Assembly (NCBI GenBank): GCA_026214975.1
Contig: JAOBSW010001034.1
Coordinates: forward strand, 62,001-126,000
Direction: 5' to 3'
Source of the DNA: Gentiana macrophylla
Taxonomy: Eukaryota > Streptophyta > Magnoliopsida > Gentianales > Gentianaceae
DNA length: 64,000 nt
Below the pieces are notes generated by a model that did not search any database, was not told the origin of the DNA, and saw only the letters and a list, made by a program, of their open reading frames with translations. This document shows, piece after piece, positions 40,775 to 52,969 of the stretch (its first letter is position 1; each line of letters starts with the position of its first letter). Both the position numbers and the translations under genes were made by a program.

Positions 40775-42476
40775 TGTTGGAAGTAGTTCCCGAAAGACAA
40801 TTTATGTAATTGTTGTTAGAATTAATAAATGACAGATTTATTCTCATCTTATTACTTGCTTCGTGCTTGTAAGTAATAAACTATTGAAAACCCTAAGTCG
40901 TATCATATGTAGCCATATAACTTAGTGTGAGTCACACATGATGATTAAGTTTATGGTGATACACTTGAAATGTTAGTCCATGGTGAAGTTAATCAAAATG
41001 TGGGGTCTATTGATTAAACCACCATTAATGCACCCAGAACACTTTATGGTGTGACCGTCTTATCCGGACCGTCGACATTGGTTGTCTAGGTGGGGAATTT
41101 ATATATGATGAGAGTCATATAGGACTGGACCGATTTAATCTGAGTTTCTCATATAATTCCGTGATTGAGAAATCTTATTAAATCACAAGATGATCATATA
41201 TGGATTAACCTTAATCCTGAAGTGATTACTGACACCTACTTGTTTCAGGATAGGGTTTGATGTGTTCATTAAGGATCGCTAAGAGGCGCGGTCCGAATCA
41301 CTTTCACGTTGGCACTATTCTGGAATGAGTGAGAAGTGTGTGTCTCACAGATATGGAATCCATTCCTTCCTGCGGGAAGTAGTAAGACAATCCCCTTATT
41401 TGTTGATCCTAGAAACTGATCGATCCCGGGAGTTCGTATTGGTTATGAGCTAATTGATCACTAGTGGGTTAATTGTAAATAAGGATAAGATGTATTGAAG
41501 AAGGTTTACGGAAATAATCCTACTTCAGTACGGATAGTCTATGGAGGGTTAGTTTATATGAAATGATTATATCAATGGACACTTAGCGACTCGACACGAC
41601 GTTCTGAGAATAAATTATATCTATAATCGATAGAGTTCAGTTTTAGATTTATGGTGGCGTAATTCCGGAATTAATGAATTAAGTAGAAATATTTTGTTCG
41701 ATGAATATTTTATTTAATTTATTGTGGCTACTGGTTATAGGTCCATGGTCCCGGGTTGGCTCTAACACGCTTGAGTGTTTTTCGCTTTATGGAACTTGGG
41801 ATTAAATTAAATAGTTGGTCTATTTAATGAATATGCAATATTATTTATTTGGTAAATAATATGTAAAATAGAAAATATATTTTCTATTAAAAAATAGTGA
41901 CTAAAATGGCGCCTCATATTTGGATAATTTAGGAGAAGAAATTTTTCTAGATTATGTCACATGTGTAATTAATTAATTATCTATTTGTTGGATAATTAAT
42001 GGAAAATTAAGAGATTGAGTTTTTGGGAATTATCTCTTATTTTGTAGCAAAACTATCTTTTCCTTATGGGAATAGGTTTTTGTGGTGTGAAAAGGATAAC
42101 TCTCTTGCCTAGTTATTTTTCTATATAAAGAGAGTTCATCCTAGCACAAAATAACACAATAAAATGCGCCACTTTATAAAATAAAGGAAGAAAAATTAGT
42201 TTCTTGCCTTAGTCATCTAGAGGAGAAAAACCTAGGGTTTTTCTTGGGCATATTCGAGGAGGTTCTACGGAGAGGATCGACGTCCACCAGTCGTCACTAG
42301 GAGATACAATCCGAAAGACTACGGCTTCTCCCTTGGTCGATTTTATCATCTCTCTCCGGTATGGGTAAATCTACAAACCTTCTAGTAGGATTAATTAGTT
42401 ATCTCTCATATCGTAAATCGCATAAGCTTCCGCTGTACAAAGATCGAGTGTCTCGATCGGTGCTACTACTCCAGCA
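40775..42476 (+). repeat. Solo LTR of the LARD-like family, 1702 bp
   Basis: Starts TGTTGGAAGTAGTTCCCGAA and ends CTACTACTCCAGCA. It is flanked by TCTCT at 40770-40774 and 42477-42481. Same family as 2777-4560 and 16357-18117, in the opposite orientation. It carries a promoter-like region near 42120 (CTATATAAAGAGAG). It lies inside the copia D LTR. Confidence 0.88.
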
Positions 42477-42481
42477 TCTCT

Positions 42482-42677
42482 ATCACAGTTTAATACTAAG
42501 GACGTTACTATATATATACAATAACATAATTGGTTCATGAAGACAAACAATATATAGAATAACAAAAGTGCTTTTATTACTCATAATAAAGTTATTACAC
42601 GAACTAAATAGACTGCAAATGACCCGACCCGGTCGGATCCGGTCCAACCCGATTGGGATTAGGACACCATTCCAACA
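42482..42677 (-). repeat. Copia D 3' LTR, proximal part
   Basis: Starts TGTTGGAATGGTGTCC on the minus strand directly after the purine tract. It is cut at 42481 by the solo LTR. Confidence 0.75.
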
Positions 42678-42689
42678 ATCTCCCACTTG

Positions 42690-43441
42690 GCCTAAAGCCA
42701 ATCACCCATATGCCTAAACCCATGCATGTGAACATGTTTCTCATGCTTAGCTTGTGACTATGCCTTAGTTAACAGATCAGCTATGTTATCATCCATGTGG
42801 ACTTTCCCTATCTTTACATCTACTCTATCGACTATCTCTCAAATCAAGTGATAGCTCCGTAGCACATGCTTGGACTTCTGATGAGTCATTGGTTCCTTTG
42901 ACTGAGAAATCGCCCTATTGTTATCACAGTACAGTAGAACTGGACCTTCAATAGAGGGAACCACACCAAGTTCAATAATGAACTTCTTTATCCAAACCGC
43001 TTCCTTTGCCTCCTTCGTGGCTGTTATATACTCAGCTTCCGTTGTAGAGACTTAGAGTATGCACAAGTCTCCTTCTTGGAACTCTTCCAGCTAACTGTTA
43101 AGCATTAAGCATGAAAACAAATCCGGACTGTGACTTAATGTCAACCTTGTCGGTTTGAAAATGGCATCTATGTAACCTCGTAATACCAAATCAGAGTTCC
43201 CCAAAATCAAGAACATATCCTTAGTACATCTCATGTACTTAAGAATATTCTTGATTGCAACCCAGTGACCATCACCTGGATTCGCCTGGTACCTACTAGT
43301 CATACTCAGAAGGTACGAGACATCCGGCCTTGTACACAACATGGCATACATGATGGACCTGATAGCTGAGGCATAAGGTATCCTAATCATATGCACCCTT
43401 TCCTCCTCAGTCTCACATTTCCTTTGACAGATAGACCTCAT
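42690..43441 (-). pseudogene. Copia D RNase H
   Basis: 43441-43091 gives IPYASAIRSIMYAMLCTRPD and VAIKNILKYMRCTKDMFL, then a frame change. In the lower part (43080-42700) STTEAEYITA-like sequence, LLYCDNNRAISQSKEP and SKHVLRSYHLI can be read with stops. Normal order for the copia pol C-terminus; non-functional. Confidence 0.85.
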
Positions 43442-43457
43442 ATGACATGGGCAACAA

Positions 43458-44275
43458 TCATGTGTTGGATTGATCCCTTCTGAATCTCTTCAGCATCTTG
43501 TCTATATAGGTGGATTGTGACAGACCAAGAAACCTCTTAGATCTTTCTCTATAGATCTTGATTACTAGAATATAGGCTGTATCACCCAAGTCCTTCATAT
43601 AGAAGTTCTTGGATAACCAAACTTTGACTGACTGTAACATAAGGATATCATTCCCTATGAGAGATATGTCATCTACATAAAGCACTAGGAAAACTATGGA
43701 ACTCCCACTAACCTTCTTGTAAACACACTGCTCATCTTCATTATTGATGAAATCAAATTGTTTTTCTGTCTCATCAAAGCGAATATTCCAACTTTGAGAA
43801 GCTTGCTTTAGTCCATAAATGGACATTTTCTATTTGCACACCATCCTAGCATCATCGGCTGTGAAACCCTCAGGTTGTGTCATGTGCACTCCCTTAGAAA
43901 GATTCCCGTTTAGGAAAGCTGTTTTCACATCCATCTGTCAAAACTCATAATCATGGTATGCTGCAATAGCAAGCAGAATTGCATAGCTACTGGCGAAAAG
44001 GTTTCATCATAGTCAACTCCTTGTCTTTGCTTATAACCTTTTGCCACCAACCTAGCCTTGTAGGTAACTACATTACCATCCATGTCAGTCTTTCTCCTAG
44101 AGGCCCATTTACACCCTATAGGAACTATTCTTTTAGGTGGATCAACTAGGTTCCAAACCTGGTTGTCATTCATGGATTCCATTTTAGCATTGATGGCTTC
44201 TAAACATTTCTCTTTGTCATGCCTCATCAATGCCTCCTCATAAGTTTTAAGGTCCTCATCTTTGTCATGCCTCAC
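43458..44275 (-). pseudogene. Copia D reverse transcriptase
   Basis: 44275-43925 carries the N-terminal half ([40 protein letters not shown], ending in a frame change), and 43826-43458 the C-terminal half (SIYGLKQASQSWNIRFDE, with YVDD in LVLYVDDISLIGN, and MKDLGDTAYILVIKI). The middle ([10 protein letters not shown] and so on) is read in a third frame near 43930. The active-site YVDD is intact. Confidence 0.9.
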
Positions 44276-44410
44276 CTTTCAAGTTCACAACGTTCCCTTA
44301 TGGATCTTCGAGGTGTCTGCGTTTTAGAGCAGGTGTCTGTACCTCATCTGTGTGAGGTGTCTACGTGTCTACTCTACTTCCATCAACTGACTGTCGTCCG
44401 CAAGTGGCTC

Positions 44411-45092
44411 TCAAATTTCTTCAAGATAAATCTTACACCCACTGACCCTTTCCAGAATAAACTCTTTCTCCAGAAAATGGCCAGCCATGGAGAAAAACAT
44501 CTTTTGCTCTCCTGGATGGTAAAATTGGTACCCTTTAGTTTCCTTAGGATATCCCATAAATAGACATTTGTCTGATCTAGGTTCTAACTTGTCAGGCATG
44601 GTCCGTTTCACGTAAACGGACATCCCCAAGGTGCTAGGTAACCTAGTGTTGGTCTTTTCCCTTTGAACACTTCATAGGGAGTCGACTCAAACGTCTTTGA
44701 TGGAACTTGGTTAAGTGTATAAGAAGTTTTTTCTAAAGCATACCCCCAAAATGATTTTCAAAGAACTGCATAGCTCATCATGGAGCGCACCATGTCTAAC
44801 AAGGTGCGGTTCCTCCTATCAGATACGCAATTCATCTGAGGCATTCCAGGAGGGGTCCATTCAGGTAGAATCCCATTCTTCTTTAATTAATCTTGAAACT
44901 CACCATATAGGTATTCTCCACATCGATCGGATCGAAGTGTTTTGATTTCATTACCTAGCTATTTCTCAACCTCACTTCTGAATTCCTTGAAATTTTCAAA
45001 GGCCTCAGACTTATGCTTCATAAGTATGCATAACCATAACGAGAATGGTCATGAGGGAACGTGATAAAATAAGAGTATCCTCCTTTGTCTTG
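44411..45092 (-). pseudogene. Copia D integrase, C-terminal part
   Basis: The frame 44629-44411 (YVKRTMPDKLEPRSDKCLFM, then GYPKETKGYQFYHPGEQKMF) is the copia integrase end. Between 44640 and 45092 pieces of the core are read with stops and shifts (for example MKHKSEAFENF). The first catalytic region is cut off at 45092 by copia E. Confidence 0.8.
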
Positions 45093-45400
45093 TGTAGAAA
45101 ATATTAGAAAATATTATTATATTATTACCATAATACATCATGTAATATTTTACTTAATGTATTATGGTTGGGGTATTAGTTACCTTCATTATCTTTATTA
45201 CCGTTGCATTAACTCACCATTTAGGCGGCTGCCTTGTTAGTATAACCACTGCAGACACTGCATTTATTTCTTGTTTACCACTATCTTACTCTATTGTCCA
45301 ACCCTTTGGACTCTCTTGTAATCCTATTTAAACTCATTTCTACTTCATAATAAAATAGAAGAGTTCTTTCTCATGTGATTTATTTCTCTCAATCTCTTCA
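45093..45400 (+). repeat. 5' LTR of copia E
   Basis: Starts TGTAGAAAATATTAG (or TGTGTAG two bases earlier) and ends CAATCTCTTCA directly before the primer site. About 308 bp. ATCCTATTTAAACTC at about 45323 may serve as TATA region. Confidence 0.8.
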
Positions 45401-45411
45401 TGGTATCAGAG
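45401..45411 (+). other. Primer-binding site of copia E
   Basis: TGGTATCAGAG immediately after the LTR, tRNA-Met type. Confidence 0.9.
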
Positions 45412-45446
45412 ACGAACTTGATCTAGATAAAATTTTCATCTCCAAA

Positions 45447-46589
45447 ATGTCTTCTCTTTCTGATGTATCCTCAGCCGAGTCACAAAATATTCAAAATTCT
45501 GGGTTGTATGAACAAACATCTATTCCTTTCACTAGCCATAAGCTAGATGGAAACAACTACATCTTATGGTAAAGATCCATGAAAATGTACATCACCAGTC
45601 AAAGCAAAATGGGATACCTCACTGGATCCAAAGTTGCACCTGACGCTGATGATGAAAAGTTTGATGCTTGGGATACTGAAAATAACCAAGTTATGGCTAT
45701 CCTTCTAAGGTCTATGACCAAAGACATAAGTGAGAACTTTATGTTCTTCGACACTGCCCAAGAAATCTGGGCTAATGCTCGAGACCTCTACTCAAAAAAG
45801 GAAAACACTTCCGAAATTTATGAGATAGAGGCTCAAATCCAAGGATATAAACAAGGTGATCTCACTGTCACTCATTTTTTCAACCAACTCACTCGTGCTT
45901 GGCAGCAGCTGGATATGTTTGAAGAACTCGCATGGAAGAACACTGATGATGCAATCCTGTATAAGCAAGTGGTGGAACAAAAGAGGATCTTCAAATTCCT
46001 CATAGGCTTGAACCCATCTCTGGATGATGCCAGAGGTAGGGTACTATCCACAAAACCTCTTCCGCCTCTCAAAGCTGTGTTATCTGAGATTAAGCATGAG
46101 GAAAGCAGAAGGAAGCTTATGCTAAAAGACAATCCCACCAGCAACACCACGAATGAAGTTTCTGCCCTGCTGAAACATGGAAAGGCTGCTGATAACAATG
46201 ATACGTCTACCAAAAGTTCTGCTACATGGAATCCAAATAGCAAGAACAAGAAGGACAAGTTATGGTGTGACCACAGCAAGACGACAAATTACACTAAGGA
46301 AACCTGCTGGAAGATTCATGGCAAACCAGAAAATTGGAAGTCCCCCAGACAAAACAATAAAGTAAGTCATGGCATAGTTGTAACTGAGGAAAAGAAAGAA
46401 GGCCTCAACTTTAATAAAGATCAACTGGAGGCCCTCAAAACCCTCCTGACTCAGCAGGTATATGAATCTAACCAAAATGAAACAGCCACTCATGCTCAAT
46501 CAGGTACTCTCTTTGTTGCAAATAATGTGTCAGACATGGGAAGAAATCCATGGATTATTGATTCAGGGGCTTCTTCCCACATGACTTGA
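45447..46589 (+). pseudogene. Copia E gag and start of protease, with stops
   Basis: From ATG 45447: FTSHKLDGNNYILW, then TAA (45570-45572), then SMKMYITSQSKMGYLTGSK, YSKKENTSEIYEIEAQIQGY and FLIGLNPSLDDARGRVL, the copia gag core. The zinc region reads CDHSKTTNYTKETCW, with Ser in place of the second Cys (normally CDHCKKTNHT). Protease begins WIIDSGASSHMT and is stopped by TGA (46587) where Trp (TGG) is usual. Two stops, each one base from a Trp or sense codon, and the changed zinc knuckle mark it as dead. Confidence 0.92.
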
Positions 46590-47226
46590 AATAAGAATTT
46601 TCTTATCAATTTTAAGCCTTGCAACTATACCCACCACATCAAAATTGCTGATGGATCTATTTCTTATGGACAAGGGACTGGGAATGTTAACATCTCTAAC
46701 GACTTTGTGTTAAAAGATGTTCTCTATGTCCCAAAACTTGATTGCAATCTGATTTCTGTCAGCAAACTAACTAATGACCTAAATTGGGATGTTGTGTTTT
46801 CTGCTAATCAATGTGTTTTTCAAGATCATTCCTCACACAAGATAACTGGAAATGCTAAGGCATGCTCAGGACTCTTTATCCTCAATAAGAATGAAGATTG
46901 TGAGAAGACCAAGTTGTATTTTGCTTCAAACATTAGTACCTTTAATTTGAATGATGTAATGATGTGGCACTATAGGCTAGGCCACCCAAGTTTTGCCTAC
47001 TTGAAAACTCTGTATCCTGAAAAATTTAAGGATTTTAATGTTGCCTCTTTGCAATGTGAAATCTGTCAGTTTGCTAAAATTACCAAATCTGTGTATGCTA
47101 AGCTGCCCTACTTACAATCTCATCCTTTTTCCCTTATTCATAGTGATGTTTGGGGACCTTCAAGAGTTAAGCATGTCACTGGTAGTAGATGGTTTGTTAC
47201 TTTTATAAATGACCACTCTAGAGTTA
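46590..47226 (+). pseudogene. Copia E protease end, pre-integrase and start of integrase
   Basis: Continues in frame after the TGA: IKIADGSISYGQGTGNVN and VLYVPKLDCNLISVSKLTND (protease end), then MWHYRLGHPSFAYLKTL and CEICQFAKI (zinc region), then HSDVWGPSRVKHVTGSRWF (integrase core with first Asp). It breaks off at DHSRV where the solo LTR 47227-48690 enters. Confidence 0.92.
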
Positions 47227-47567
47227 TGTTAAGGGTGATTTTATACGTTTTATAAGGATATATTTGATATCAATTTCCCCCATATTCGTATGTTTCTCAT
47301 AGAAATCGAGCTTTATATTGAAATATTGAGCAAGTGGTGTTTTTAATAGTTAAATTGCAAAACGTAACGGATTATGTGCTTAAATTGTGATTTTATATTA
47401 TTTTGGAGTTATGTTACGCTTTGGTATGTTTTTGATTATTGTAGATACACGAGATATGGATTAGAAGAGGATTTAAAGATGAATTAACTGAAGATTTATA
47501 TGATGGAGAGGAGATAAAGATGGAAGGAAAGGATAAAGATAGAAGAAAATCGAAGATCAAGCCAGTG

Positions 47568-47735
47568 AACGGGCGTCCAAGTCCCGTCCAGTCTGGACTG
47601 GCGTCCAGAATATTGGACTGGCGTCCATGAGATGAAATTTGATACAGAGAGTTTGGACGCAGCCTGGACGGACGTCTGAAGGAAGTCCAGAATATTGGAC
47701 GAGCGTCCAGAGGAGCGGACGGGCGTCCACAGCCG
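47568..47735. repeat. Cluster of GGAC(G/T)GGCGTCCA motifs
   Basis: About eight copies of (G/T)GGAC(T/G)(G/A)GCGTCCA or its half GCGTCCA lie within 170 bp, many of them partly palindromic (TGGACTGGCGTCCA, TGGACGAGCGTCCA). They lie just upstream of the TATAAATA box of the solo LTR, where enhancer elements of an LTR would be. Confidence 0.8.
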
Positions 47736-47762
47736 ACATGCTGAAAACCGACTTACTTTCCC

Positions 47763-47770
47763 TATAAATA
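47763..47770 (+). promoter_or_regulatory. TATA box of the solo LTR
   Basis: TATAAATA followed by GCAGCGCG and the motif cluster upstream; position typical for the U3 promoter of a plant LTR. Confidence 0.6.
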
Positions 47771-48690
47771 GCAGCGCGATTTCAACCCTAAGACACACAT
47801 TATTGACTCTTATTGATACATACTCATAAGAAGAAAACCTGGCGGCCTGACCCCTTTCTTTGAGGAGGTGGGGTTATGGATTAATTAGGTTTTTATTTTC
47901 GTTTTCTTTTCTTGTTCGATCTTGATGATGGTTTGTATTTGTGAACTTGGAGCAGCCATGGAAGATTTTTCCAGAGCGTTTTTATTCTTTCTTTGGATGA
48001 TTTTGTGAGTGTTTTAATTAAAGCTTGTTTCTTTCCTTTGTTTATTTGTTTATGCAGTCGATATCGGAAGATGTATTGCTATTTGATGTTTACCGTATGA
48101 TGAAAATCGGTGTAAACCTTAGATCACCATAGGAAAGATTAGACTTTTAACCTTGACATAACGGAAGTTGATAGGTTAGATTTCTAGGTTGTTAGATCTA
48201 ATAAATCTTGCACCTTGTTTTGAGAGCGTTAATCTCATAGATCGGGAGATGATGAGATTGATAGGCGGATTACTTACGGAAGTAGGAATCCATACCTTTG
48301 ATTAGGTGAACCACAACTTTGATTGAATCATCATAAGATAATCTAGGAAGAATTAAGGGTTGCGGGATGGTGGATCATGTTTGTTCTATGTTGATTTGCT
48401 TGATCATTATCATGATAGTTAGTTTTATTGTTTTCTTAGTTGTAGTTTTATTTTATTTTCTTTTGTTATAGCGATATTTTTCTGGCTTTGGGTGACAATC
48501 CTCTGTCATTTATTTCCGTTCGATTTAGGTTTAGGAATAATTGTATCAACCTTAGGAGAATTAATTGAACTAGATACCCGATTCCTGTGACCGACTCCGG
48601 TATTAATCGCTATGCTACGATCCCTACACTTGGGAATACCGGATTTATAAATTTTATTACTTGTTTGCTTTGTTAGATAAATCCGTGACA

Positions 48691-48930
48691 AGTTACTTGG
48701 CTATCTTTTATGAAAGATAAATCTGAAGTTGGTTCTATATTTCAAAATTTCTATAACATGATCTCTACTCAGTTTAATACACAAATTAAAGTGCTGAAAA
48801 CATATAATGCAAAGGAATAATTTGAATCCAACTTATGCACATTCCTGAAGGACAAAGGCATAGTTCATATCAGTAGTTGTGTGGAAACCCCTCAGCAAAA
48901 TTGTGTTGCTGAGAGGAAGAAAAGACACCT
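48691..48930 (+). pseudogene. Copia E integrase, second part
   Basis: Continues WLSFMKDKSEVGSIFQNFYN. The second motif reads LKTYNAKE*FES where RTDNAKEYFES is usual, so the catalytic Asp is Tyr and a stop follows. The third motif TPQQNCVAERKK keeps the Glu. Cut off by the Athila LTR at 48931. Confidence 0.88.
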
Positions 48931-51072
48931 TGACGTCACCAAAACCAAACCTTAGAAACGGCGTCAAGAAAGGGACAGACATTTTCTAGGTTAGACGGAT
49001 CCTAACCGGCAGTGTACCGGGTCAAATTGTAGTGATAAAGTGGTGAGTCGGGTGTCGAATCCTCGAGGGGGAAAAAGTGGTAATTCTTTTAAGTGTGGTT
49101 AAACACCAAAGAAAGCTGCTATTAACTCGATCTAAACGCAATTTTATAACACAGATTACTACTACTCTAACCAACATAAAATAAATCGTAATTTAAAAGT
49201 TATTCTAATATAATATATATAGATATATAAATATATATAGATGTACATAAATAGTAAAATATATATATATATATAAATATATAGATACCAATATATAGTT
49301 TATAGACTAGACTAGCCAAAGTATATGTAATCAATTTATTCGATCTTTTCAATTAATAGAATGTGTTCGATCTTCCTTTTATTAGGTCAATTGAGTAAAT
49401 GAAGCGGTGTACTCTAATGTCAACAATTCCTCCTCACACGGCGTATGAAATTGTCATATGTCAAATTGTCATCGAGTCCAATGTCCACAAGCGCCCCATG
49501 CTAAACTTAGTTAGTCAAAAGCAGGTGCAGTATAAATCTACCCCGGATAAAAGAGGTGATTCCATTTTTCGGATGGCGATGTTATTCAAGAGGCTCCGGT
49601 TGTCAAGCGGATCGATTTAATACAAGCGGTGTAGTTTCAATTAAAGCGTGATTTTAACATTATTAAGATCTCGAGTACAAAGTTAATAAGATTTGTTTTA
49701 TTAGGACAAATCGCCCGGAGTAGGAAATAAGATTCCGTTAATCAGGCGGCCATTTTACCCTCCGGTTTTCTATTTTTACTCATATCACGACTTCTACGGT
49801 GAGTTCATCGTCGGAGTTATATGTGGTATTCATCATGATTGATTACTTCATTCGAATATGTTATCTTTACGTGGCGAAATAGAAAAAGATTCATTTTAAC
49901 TCAATTTTAATCAATTTTATTTTAACATCATTCTTTTAACGAAAGATCGAAATAATACGATTACATAACTTTGGCTAGTTATTAGATTTAGCCTAATAAC
50001 ATTATAAAAACTAAAAAGAAGAAAATAACAAACATAAACATAATTATTATAGAAATTACCCGATTACAACTGCTGACTCAGAAATCGTCTTTTCCCAGGT
50101 ATTCAACGATTTCAGCAACACCGAACTTCCGATAATTTCTCGAGCATTACTACGATACTACTATTACTAATTTATTTTGGCATAAGGCCTATTTACAAAC
50201 TAAAGAAAAGAAAAGAAAAAGAGAAAGAGGAGGGAGAGAATATATATAGGATATGGTATATATATATTGGTACAATGTGAAAGTGAGCCTCTGCATCTCT
50301 ATTTATAGACTTTCCTCCTTCCCGGACCGGTCCTGAAAACTTGCCGGATCGGTCCGGTAATTATTGCAATCAGTACATGCATGTGCAAGCATGTGTATGC
50401 ATGTTAACTTAATCATCACTTAGCATGTGCAAGCATGTGATCATCATTACTCAGCATGTGCAAGCATGTGATTTGTTAGGGAAGTAATGATGATTCCCAT
50501 GTGATCAGTTATCAAAGTAATGATTACTTCCATAATTATATAAAATTATATAATTATATTATTATCTTGTAAAATTCATAACTTGCATTCCCGAACTCCA
50601 AATGACATGATTCAAGATCTGTTGAAAAGCTCTTCAAATGATCTACAACTTCCATCAAGACCACTTCTTTGAAAACGCATTTTTGATGAGTCATTTGTAT
50701 GTCAAAGAGCGTTTTTTCGATTTCCACTAATTGACCACTTGACCTTTTATATCGGTGGCGCTTTATAACTTCCTTTCAACAACTTGAATTGACTTCAAAA
50801 AGTGTCGATACTAAGGGATTTAGTTCATCTTAGGATTACGCAATGAAATAAACACAAAATACCCGTGTAAAATAGACACAACATTCGGTCACTAAAAACC
50901 GGTACAAAAACTACAACTTTTACTATAAATACTAACTTTTACTACTAACTATACTAAACTATAAAGATTAATATTTTATACTAATTATATCATAATTTCA
51001 TATATTTTATATAGAATTTGTCGATAAAACATAATAAAATCACGTAAATTCAATCATATAAAAATAATACAT
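48931..51072 (-). repeat. 3' LTR of the Athila-type element
   Basis: The plus-strand left end TGACGTCACC matches 63272. The right border is placed where, on the minus strand, a purine tract (CTAAGTGGGGAG) precedes TAATTTGATGTATT at about 51072-51080. About 2.14 kb. It includes (TA)n tracts near 49205-49280. The remaining part beyond 49680 cannot be compared because the other LTR leaves the window. Confidence 0.8.
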
Positions 51073-51080
51073 CAAATTAC

Positions 51081-52969
51081 TCCCCACTTAGCTTTTGATC
51101 GTCCTCGAGCAAAAATAAGCGGTAATATATAAATAACAGATAATATAATTGATTAGATTAAAATTTCAAAAGTAATATATATCATCAATATTATAAACAT
51201 ATAATTTATAACTTTTATAAAATTTAATAAGAGAGAAAGTTTATATAACTTAAATAAATTAAGTATCAAATGTTAATCAGATGGAAACATGCATGCAATA
51301 ATTCATAAATATAAATAAAATATTAGAATTACTTTCTATCTCGATTATTACAATTTACGGAATCATTAACTAAGTTAGATAGAAGACACAATGGTTTATA
51401 ATATATTAGGATAGGACATTGTTTAATCGAAAAGATAGAAAAAGAAATCAAAAAAAAGAAAGAGGCAAAGTAAATGCGTACTACATCTTCACATTCTTGA
51501 TCAAAAACAATTTCAATTTGTAACATCCTTTTATTCCAACTATTTTTGATTTTCTTCTCTCTTCTTTTTTTATTTTTTTTTTTTAATATTAAGAACTAAA
51601 GCGTGAGTGTGTGTAGAAAAATCAAATTTTACAAGCATTGCTTCATCAAGATTGATCGAGTACTACTCTTTCGATCTAAAATTACGAGTCGGTTTCCTTA
51701 AACTCGTAATCATTCTTGAAATCTATTGATTGACTTTTTCTTTAAATATAATTTTTTTATGCCTTCATTCCCAAGCAATAGGACATTTTGAGATAATACC
51801 ACTATTTGGACTACTATCATTAGGCAAATCGGGAGCTTTATACCTCGTAGTGATATAGGACGTTTCTAGATGACCCCCTACTACACTCAAATCATTGGTA
51901 GCTACTACCGATATATTTTATTTTTATATTGTCGATCAAAGATAGGGAAGATCGATACCTGATATTTGATTAATTCTGTGTAAAAATGGTGCCTTAATTC
52001 TTAATATAATTTTTTTCATAGGATACTAACATATCTGAACTCATTCCAATCTCAGCATATACCATTTTTCTCTCAACTCTTAACTCTTTTGTCATCATCT
52101 CCTCTCATAAGTACGTACAAACTCGAAGGATGTCAAAGAAATGTAGACCAAAACAAGCTAAGGGTCGGAAATTTCTAGTTAATCAAAATGGCTATATTCA
52201 GTGAGGTCTTGATCACTCTTTAAAAAATTTGAGGTGGGGTCAAAAATTGGAAATTTTATTCGAGGTGAGGCTATTTGGCTATAGTTATATTTTGTGGTGT
52301 CAAAAATCATCATTTCTAATTTTGATTCCACATTCATAATTTATCTTAAAAGAAAATTATCTAAAAATTTATTTATAAATATAAAAATTACTTGAATAAT
52401 TCCATAAAAGAAATATTTGACAAAAATTATTTAGTTATACATACTTAAAATCTTAAAAATCTTATAAAAGATATAAAACATATTCATAATATATCTAATA
52501 TATTTTACTAAATCAAAAATTAATCTTTTCAAATTATATCATTTTATTCATATATTAACTAACTTAAATCATTCAAGAAAAATTAAAACTAAGAAATAAG
52601 TAATTAAAGTACTAATTTATATGAAAAAGGTTATATTTTATAAAATTTTTTTTTTTTTGAAAATTTTAATGAAATTTTCAAACTAAACTCTACTCCACTT
52701 ACGAAGTGGCATCGTCGATGTTCAATGAGTATGAAAAGTAGGTTCAAAATTAAATTAAAATTATAGATGATCGTTATAAATATCGATAACAGCGTATATT
52801 AAAAACAAACAACATATATATTAAACAAAAGAAACTATTACACACTAAAAGATTCAAAATAAAACAAACTTACTAACTAACTTACTATCCTTAATCAACT
52901 TACTAACTTATTAAAGCAAACCAACCTTAAACTAGAATTAAATAAAACCAACAACAACTATCTCAAATA
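51081..52969. other. AT-rich 3' untranslated part of the Athila-type element
   Basis: No gene is supported. Very AT-rich (long runs of A and T at 51565-51585 and 52645-52665). A more varied block at 51640-52110 may be a conserved untranslated segment. Purine tract at its left end. Confidence 0.6.

Larger units (their letters stand above)
42482..45092 (-). mobile_element. Copia D: 3' part of an LTR retrotransposon
   Basis: From right to left: the end of integrase, reverse transcriptase, RNase H, purine tract (AGTGGGAGATT) and a 3' LTR starting TGTTGGAATGG at 42677. The 5' part would continue to the right but is interrupted at 45093 by copia E and does not reappear in the window. The reading frames are broken in several places. 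Confidence 0.88.
47227..48690 (+). repeat. Solo LTR, 1464 bp, in copia E integrase
   Basis: Starts TGTTAAGGGTGATTTTATAC and ends ATCCGTGACA, flanked by AGTTA at 47222-47226 and 48691-48695. Removing it joins DHSRV to TWLSFMKDKSEV and restores the integrase text. It contains a TATAAATA box (47763-47770) and a cluster of GGACGGGCGTCCA-like motifs (47568-47730). Gypsy origin is likely from length and the end region (CGGTATTAATCGCTATGCTACG) but not proven. No element body is present. Orientation (plus) follows from the TATA box. Confidence 0.9.
45093..48930 (+). mobile_element. Copia E: LTR retrotransposon, 5' half, split by a solo LTR
   Basis: 5' LTR, primer site, gag, protease and integrase in order on the plus strand, inserted in copia D integrase. 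A 1464-bp solo LTR interrupts integrase at 47226, and the Athila element cuts it off at 48930 just after the third integrase motif. The reverse transcriptase and 3' LTR would lie beyond the Athila element, outside the window. Confidence 0.9.

Noticed and set aside
45872..46279. 135-codon minus-strand frame with hydrophobic runs
   Set aside because: Antisense to copia E gag; hydrophobicity is a by-product of the charged sense strand.
47227..48690. DNA transposon insertion in copia E
   Set aside because: TG...CA ends with a 5-bp duplication and an internal TATA box fit a solo LTR better than any TIR element.
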